From: Uranotaenia lowii
Lineage: Eukaryota > Arthropoda > Insecta > Diptera > Culicidae
Assembly: GCF_029784155.1 (NCBI RefSeq)
Contig: NC_073691.1
Location: 131,378,714 to 131,442,713, forward strand
DNA length: 64,000 nt
Reading direction: 5' to 3'
Shown: one piece after another, positions 59,893 to 64,000 of the stretch
How positions within the stretch are numbered: the stretch's first letter is position 1
Layout of the letters: the number at the start of each line of letters is the position of its first letter
Notes under the pieces: generated by a model
What the model saw: the letters and a program-made list of their open reading frames with translations, nothing else
Told to the model about the DNA's origin: nothing
The model's database searches: none
Made by a program: the position numbers and the translations under genes

Positions 59893-60778
59893 AAGGACAA
59901 ATACCCGGTTAGAGTCATCTAGACCCGGTTATAGGAACGGCCTATCCGATAAATCCGGTTTTCGGAAAGGCCGCTGTACGGTGGATGCCATTCGACGTGT
60001 CAACGAAGGGGCAGACGAAGCCAGACTGAAGAAGAGGAGAGGAGACAGGTTTTGCGCAGTGGTCACCCTTGACGTGAAGAATGCCTTCAACAGCGTCAGT
60101 TTGGTAGCGATTGCGTCTTCGCTCATTCATCTGAGGATTCCGGCATATATCTGTAGGATGGTGGAGTGTTACTTCCGTAGCCGCCAACTATAGTATATGA
60201 CCAGCGAGGGACTGGAAACAGTGAGAGTCTCGTTCCACGTTCGAGTCGGGTTCCACAAGGATCGATACTTGGCCCGGAATAGTGGAACATTGTCTACGAC
60301 GAACTGCTGAGACTGCGTCTCCCCACGGGAGTGAGACTTGTAGGATTTGCCGATGACGTGGCTCTCCTGGCATCGGGCCCATCAACCGAAGAGGTCTAGC
60401 TACTCGCCACAGTAGCTATTGAGAAGGTAGAAAGTTGGATGGTCTCCAAGAGCTTGCGTCTGACTCACCACAAGACCGAGATGGTGCTGATCACCAACCT
60501 GATTTCAGCACAATCAGGGACGATTGCAGTTGGACCGTGCGCAATAGAATCCGAGCGTGCGATCAAGTACCTGGGAGTAATGTTCGATGACCAGCTGAGC
60601 TTTACGGCCCACGTCGACTACGCATGTAAAAGAGCGGTAATGGTGGCAGCAGCCCTCCCACGGGCCATGTCGAATAACTCGGCGATTCGAGATTCGATGC
60701 AGCAGAAGGAGGATCCTGGCGAGAGTGACCTCGTCCATTTTTTTCCTGAAAGGCAACCTTAAGCAGGCAGTGTAACCT
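59893..60778 (+). pseudogene. R1-like retrotransposon, 5' part of split copy
   Basis: Reads SGFRKGRCTVDAIRRV, then motif A (VTLDVKNAFNSV, about 60065), VPQGSILGP (about 60250) and GFADDVALLASG (about 60345). HHKTEMVLITNLISAQSGTI and KYLGVMFDDQLSFTAHVDYA follow. Stops lie at about 60192 and 60400, with a frameshift near 60250, so it is dead. It breaks off at GTGTAACCT (60770-60778) and resumes at 63512. Much GC-richer than the rest of the window. Confidence 0.88.
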
Positions 60779-60799
60779 TTTTTTTTTTTTTTTTTTTTT

Positions 60800-62404
60800 A
60801 GTTGGTAACCACAGGTGGTAAATCCCGGTTTACGGATTGTATTCCAAGGCACGGCGAGCCACCGCGTCCCCCCAGTTTGCTACTCTGGGTCCATGGGTAC
60901 AATGGGCAGACTCATGATATACTCCGTGTATACCCCCTACTCCCTAAACTCCACCTGGGGCCGCAGACCTGGTTCCCACCTCGAACTGTTTAGTACACTA
61001 TGCTTCAATAGTGGGAGGTCTATTCGCGCTAATGCGCTCAAAGGCAATACTCATTAACGAGACCACTTTCAGCAAAACCTCTCATCCTTACGACTCGACG
61101 CCTGAACTCTCCTCTAACGACTTGAGAACCGACATCTCCTCGCAATGACTCGAGATTCCCGCACAAACCTCTCCTCTTCGCGACTTGAGGCCTGATCTCT
61201 CCTCTGACGACTTGAGATCCGACCCCTCCTCGCATCGACTCGAGGTTTACCTCTCCTCTGCACGATTCAAGGCCCGATCTCTCCTCTAACGACTTGAAAT
61301 CTGACCTCTCCTCGTAATGACTCGAGGTGACCACTTGTACCCCTCCTCTTGTTGGTAAGGGGCCTGATCCCTCCTCTTACGACTCGGGACCCGACCTCCT
61401 ATCATAAAGACTCGGGGTTGACCACACAAACCTCTCCGCCTGAAGGTTTGAGGCCTGACCTCTCCTCTAACGACTCGAAGCCCGACCTCTTATCTTCAGG
61501 GTTCGAAGTTTGCCACCTTGCCCGTCGTGTGCCAGATCGAGAGCAGCTTATCCTGGACTCGCGCCTGTCACGGCACACGCGCGGGACTTAACGCAACGAC
61601 TCGGATGATTCCCGACGAAGACGTCATCCTACACCGACTCGAATGGCTCGCCCGGCGTCGAGAGCCACTCTACCCGTGGGTATTCCCCGAACGTGGAATA
61701 ACCCTTTCCCAACGATTTCCACTGCGAAGAAGGTCAAGTCTTATCCCCGCAGCTTCTGTCGTTGAGAACCGCTCTACTCGGATACTCCCCGAAGGTGGAG
61801 CATCCTACACACGAACGCGGCGCACCCACGGCATCCGCTACGCAGAAGGTATTGTCTTATCTTTGTAACTTCAAACCGTGGGGTCGGACGCACTCTACTC
61901 GACAGCCCCCCGTCGATGGGGTCAGTCTACTCCGACCGTTGTCCGGTCTTCTTTATCCCCCTTGGTTGGCAACCCTAGGATTTTTGGCCCGCGGATTTTC
62001 CTGCCCGTTGTGTGCCAAATCGAGAGCAGCTTATCCTAGACTCGCGCCTGTCACGGCACACATTCGGGACTTGGAACGCTACGACTCGGATGTTTCCCGA
62101 CGGTGACGACATCCTACACCGACTCGAGAGGCTCGCCCGGCGTCGAGAGCCTCTCTACCCGTGGGTATCCCCCGACAGTGGTTAACCCTCTTCCCTCGAG
62201 ATCCGCTACGAGGAAGGTAAAGTCTTATCCCCGCAGTTTCCCTCTTAGGAAGCGGAACTACTCGGATACCCCCCGACATTGGGGTATCCTACACACGTTC
62301 GCGGCGCACCCCTGACCTCCGCTACGCAGAAGATGTTGCCTTATCTTTGTAGCTTCGATCAAGGGATCGGACGCACACTACTCAGATGCTCCCCGCCGAT
62401 GGAG
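60800..62404 (-). other. long repeat-rich 3' region of the nested R1-like element
   Basis: No reading frame with known motifs. It comprises a roughly 40-bp repeat array (61060-61515), two copies of a 483-bp repeat (from 61521 and 62004), and a 3' terminal segment (60800-61050). It lies between the stop codon and the poly(A), so it is untranslated if the element is one unit. Confidence 0.65.
61060..61515. repeat. tandem repeat, CTCCTCTAACGACTTGAG
   Basis: Ten or so imperfect units of about 38-45 bp alternate ACGACTTGAGA.C.GACC.CTCCTC and ..TGACTCGAGGT-type blocks. Confidence 0.75.
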
Positions 62405-62440
62405 TCATCCTACACCGTTCGCGGACTGCCGTTGGTTCCA
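61521..62440. repeat. 483-bp direct duplication, two copies
   Basis: CCCGT(C/T)GTGTGCCA.ATCGAG starts at 61521 and again at 62004. The following GACTCGCGCCTGTCACGGCA and GGCTCGCCCGGCGTCGAGAG recur at the same spacing. Within each copy a smaller motif, CGGAT..TCCCCGA.G.TGG, repeats several times. The second copy runs to about 62440, into the end of the coding frame. Confidence 0.8.
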
Positions 62441-63511
62441 GCTCCTCTGCAGGGCAGTCATGATCCGGGTGAACCCATCGCTGACCGCGTGCCAAGTGTT
62501 GGAATCCGCACACATCCTCTGTACAACGTTATCTGCTGTCGTGTCAGGCCCACAGGCGGCAAATATGGAAGTACGTACCGCCGCAAACCTCGGACAGACA
62601 AACACCACATGTTCGGGTGTTTCCTCTACGTCACCACAATCTGGGCAATATGGCGAAGCCACATGTCCAAACCGGTAGTGGTACTTCATGAAGCATCCAT
62701 GACCAGTCAGGAATTGCGTCATATAGAAGTCCACTTCACCGTGCCTTCTTCCGATCCAGCTCCCGATGTGCGGGATCAGACGATAGGTCCACCTTCCTCT
62801 CGTTGAGCTGTCCCACAGCTGCTGCCAGTTGGACATCGAGTCCTCATTGGCGAGATCTCGAACGTTGGGCGTGTCTCTGTTGTCGTAGCAATAGACATCC
62901 TCCTCTAGCAAAACCGAGATGGGCATAACACCCGCTACTACACAGGCGGCTTCGGACGACATGGTCCGGTATCCGCTGATAACCCGCAGGTTCATCAGCC
63001 GCTGAACGCTGCTAAGTCGCTGCAGGTTACAGCTTCCTCCCAGGGCCTGCCTCCAGGCCGCTGCTCCGTACCGCAAGATCGAAGTGGTCACACTTGCAAT
63101 GATCCGCCTTTTGCTGCTTTGGATAGCCGAGGAGTTCGGCATCATTCGTGTGAGTGCGGCCGTGGCCATTGCCGCTCTCTTGCACACGTGTTCGACATGG
63201 CTCGTGAAGCTGAGCCTGTCGTCGATCATCACCCCTAGGTACTTAATTGCGCGTTTAGACACGATGTTGCACGGTCCAACGGCAATGGTACCTGTTTGGG
63301 GTGATTTCAGGTTGGTGATAAGCACCATCTCGGTTTTGTGGTGGGCTAGACGCAGGCACTTGGAGTGCATCCAGCGTTCCACTTCCTGGATAGCTACCGT
63401 GGCCAGTAGCTCAACCTCCGCTGTTGAGGAGCCCCTCGCCAAGAGGACTACATCATCTGCAAATCCTACGAGTTCGGCTCCCGATGGGAGGCTCGTTCGT
63501 AGGAGTTCGTC
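62405..63511 (-). CDS. R1-like reverse transcriptase C-terminal part, open but truncated
   Basis: Open from the insertion point at 63511 to the stop at 62405, about 368 codons. It begins in the palm domain (GAELVGFADDVVLLARG), so it lacks motif A and everything upstream. HHKTEMVLITNLKSPQTGTI and KYLGVMIDDRLSFTSHVEHV follow, then the C-terminal domain with the CCHC zinc knuckle CPDCGDVEETPEHVVFVC (about 62640-62590) typical of R1/I-type elements. No in-frame start of its own is expected, since 5' truncation happened during insertion. Absence of stops over 1.1 kb suggests a young copy. Confidence 0.88.
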   Translation of the reverse strand, partial: DELLRTSLPSGAELVGFADDVVLLARGSSTAEVELLATVAIQEVERWMHSKCLRLAHHKTEMVLITNLKSPQTGTIAVGPCNIVSKRAIKYLGVMIDDRLSFTSHVEHVCKRAAMATAALTRMMPNSSAIQSSKRRIIASVTTSILRYGAAAWRQALGGSCNLQRLSSVQRLMNLRVISGYRTMSSEAACVVAGVMPISVLLEEDVYCYDNRDTPNVRDLANEDSMSNWQQLWDSSTRGRWTYRLIPHIGSWIGRRHGEVDFYMTQFLTGHGCFMKYHYRFGHVASPYCPDCGDVEETPEHVVFVCPRFAAVRTSIFAACGPDTTADNVVQRMCADSNTWHAVSDGFTRIMTALQRSWNQRQSANGVG

Positions 63512-64000
63512 GTGTAACCTGCAAAAGCTCTGCAGTGTACAGTGGCTGACGAACCTGCGAGTAATCAGCGCATACCGAACGGTGTCTTCGGTAGCTGCTG
63601 ATTTTGTGACGGGTTCATTTCTATCTCGGTCTTGCTAGAGAAAGATGTCTTCTGCTACGAGCACAGGCACATGCCCGATGTGCGGAAATATGCCAGAGAG
63701 ACCTCGATGTCCAACTAGCAGCACCAGTGGGACAGCTCGGAACGTGGCCGGTGGACCCATCGCTTGATCCCTAACGTCGGGTCCTGGATGGACCGGAGAC
63801 ATGGAGAGGTGGATTTCTGCATGACACAGTTCCTGACTGGTCATGGATGCATCATGCAGTACCACTATCGGTTTGGATACGTAGCCTCGCCATTCTGCTC
63901 AACCTGCGATGACACAGTAGAGACACCAGAGCACGTAGTGTTCAACTGTCCGAGGTTCGAAGGGGTACGCGCTAACATGCTTACCGCCTGCGGACCAGAC
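63512..64000 (+). pseudogene. R1-like retrotransposon, 3' part of split copy
   Basis: Continues the copy at 59893-60778: CNLQKLCSVQWLTNLRVISA and YRTVSSVAADFVTG, then a frameshift near 63615. SVLLEKDVFCYEHRH-like sequence, then GRWTHRLIPNVGSWMDRRHG and the zinc knuckle CSTCDDTVETPEHVVFNC (about 63900-63955) follow. It runs off the window at 64000. Confidence 0.88.

Larger units (their letters stand above)
60779..63511 (-). mobile_element. R1-like retrotransposon, 5'-truncated, nested insertion
   Basis: Inserted in reverse orientation into a relative. The 9-bp duplication GTGTAACCT flanks it (60770-60778 and 63512-63520). The poly(A) tail appears as 21 T at 60779-60799. The 5' end is cut inside the reverse transcriptase just before the FADD motif. 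The coding part (62405-63511) is open to a stop. The roughly 1.6-kb 3' region is GC-rich with tandem repeats. Confidence 0.92.

Noticed and set aside
63084..63638. 184-codon + strand frame across the R1 junction
   Set aside because: The first part is the complement of the nested R1-like gene and the last part belongs to the host copy. The frame crosses an insertion boundary by chance.

Overview
The window looks like nuclear DNA of a dipteran insect, most likely a mosquito. The evidence is: very AT-rich intergenic and intronic sequence; GT-AG introns, some only 56-66 bp long; an arthropod-type TCAGT initiator cluster; three copies of a DD37E mariner-like transposon (a family best known from mosquitoes); and non-LTR retrotransposons of the jockey, R1 and RTE kinds. 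There is no sign of bacterial gene organisation.

Two conserved cellular genes are clear. A five-exon fatty-acid-amide-hydrolase-2-like amidase (519 aa, Ser-cisSer-Lys triad intact) runs on the + strand from 23574 to 48528, with introns of about 17.9 kb and 5.4 kb full of transposons. Converging on it is the last exon of an amino-acid transporter of the AAAP (SLC32/36/38) family on the - strand (48727-49262). The two 3' ends probably overlap. A small uncharacterised + strand gene with splice sites (52765-53515) and two weaker candidate genes (3359-3995, + strand; 14768-14896, - strand) are also listed.

The rest is mobile DNA, much of it nested. 2.1-6.8 kb: a giant fold-back structure whose arms are inverted arrays of a 119-bp repeat capped by heptamer arrays. 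6.8-9.4 kb: an element with 20-bp inverted ends. 15.3-17.1 kb: a 1.8-kb palindrome. 17.6-21.9 kb: a dead jockey-like retrotransposon (+) carrying a second element. Intron 1 of the amidase (23.7-41.6 kb): short inverted-repeat elements, two copies of a fold-back family (one split by a TTAA-flanked piggyBac-like element), two DD37E elements, a 715-bp TTAC microsatellite, and a fold-back element whose arms carry tRNA-like cloverleaves and which was itself hit twice. Intron 2: an RTE-like fragment and a third DD37E copy. 50.6-51.7 kb: a miniature LTR element with identical 151-bp LTRs and a minisatellite interior. 56.0-58.2 kb: a second jockey-like copy (-). 58.2-59.6 kb: a 1.4-kb octamer array. 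59.9-64.0 kb: an R1-like element interrupted by a 5'-truncated relative, with a 9-bp target duplication.

All assignments come from reading the sequence. Family names rest on remembered motif patterns and were not searched. Boundaries of degenerate elements are approximate.
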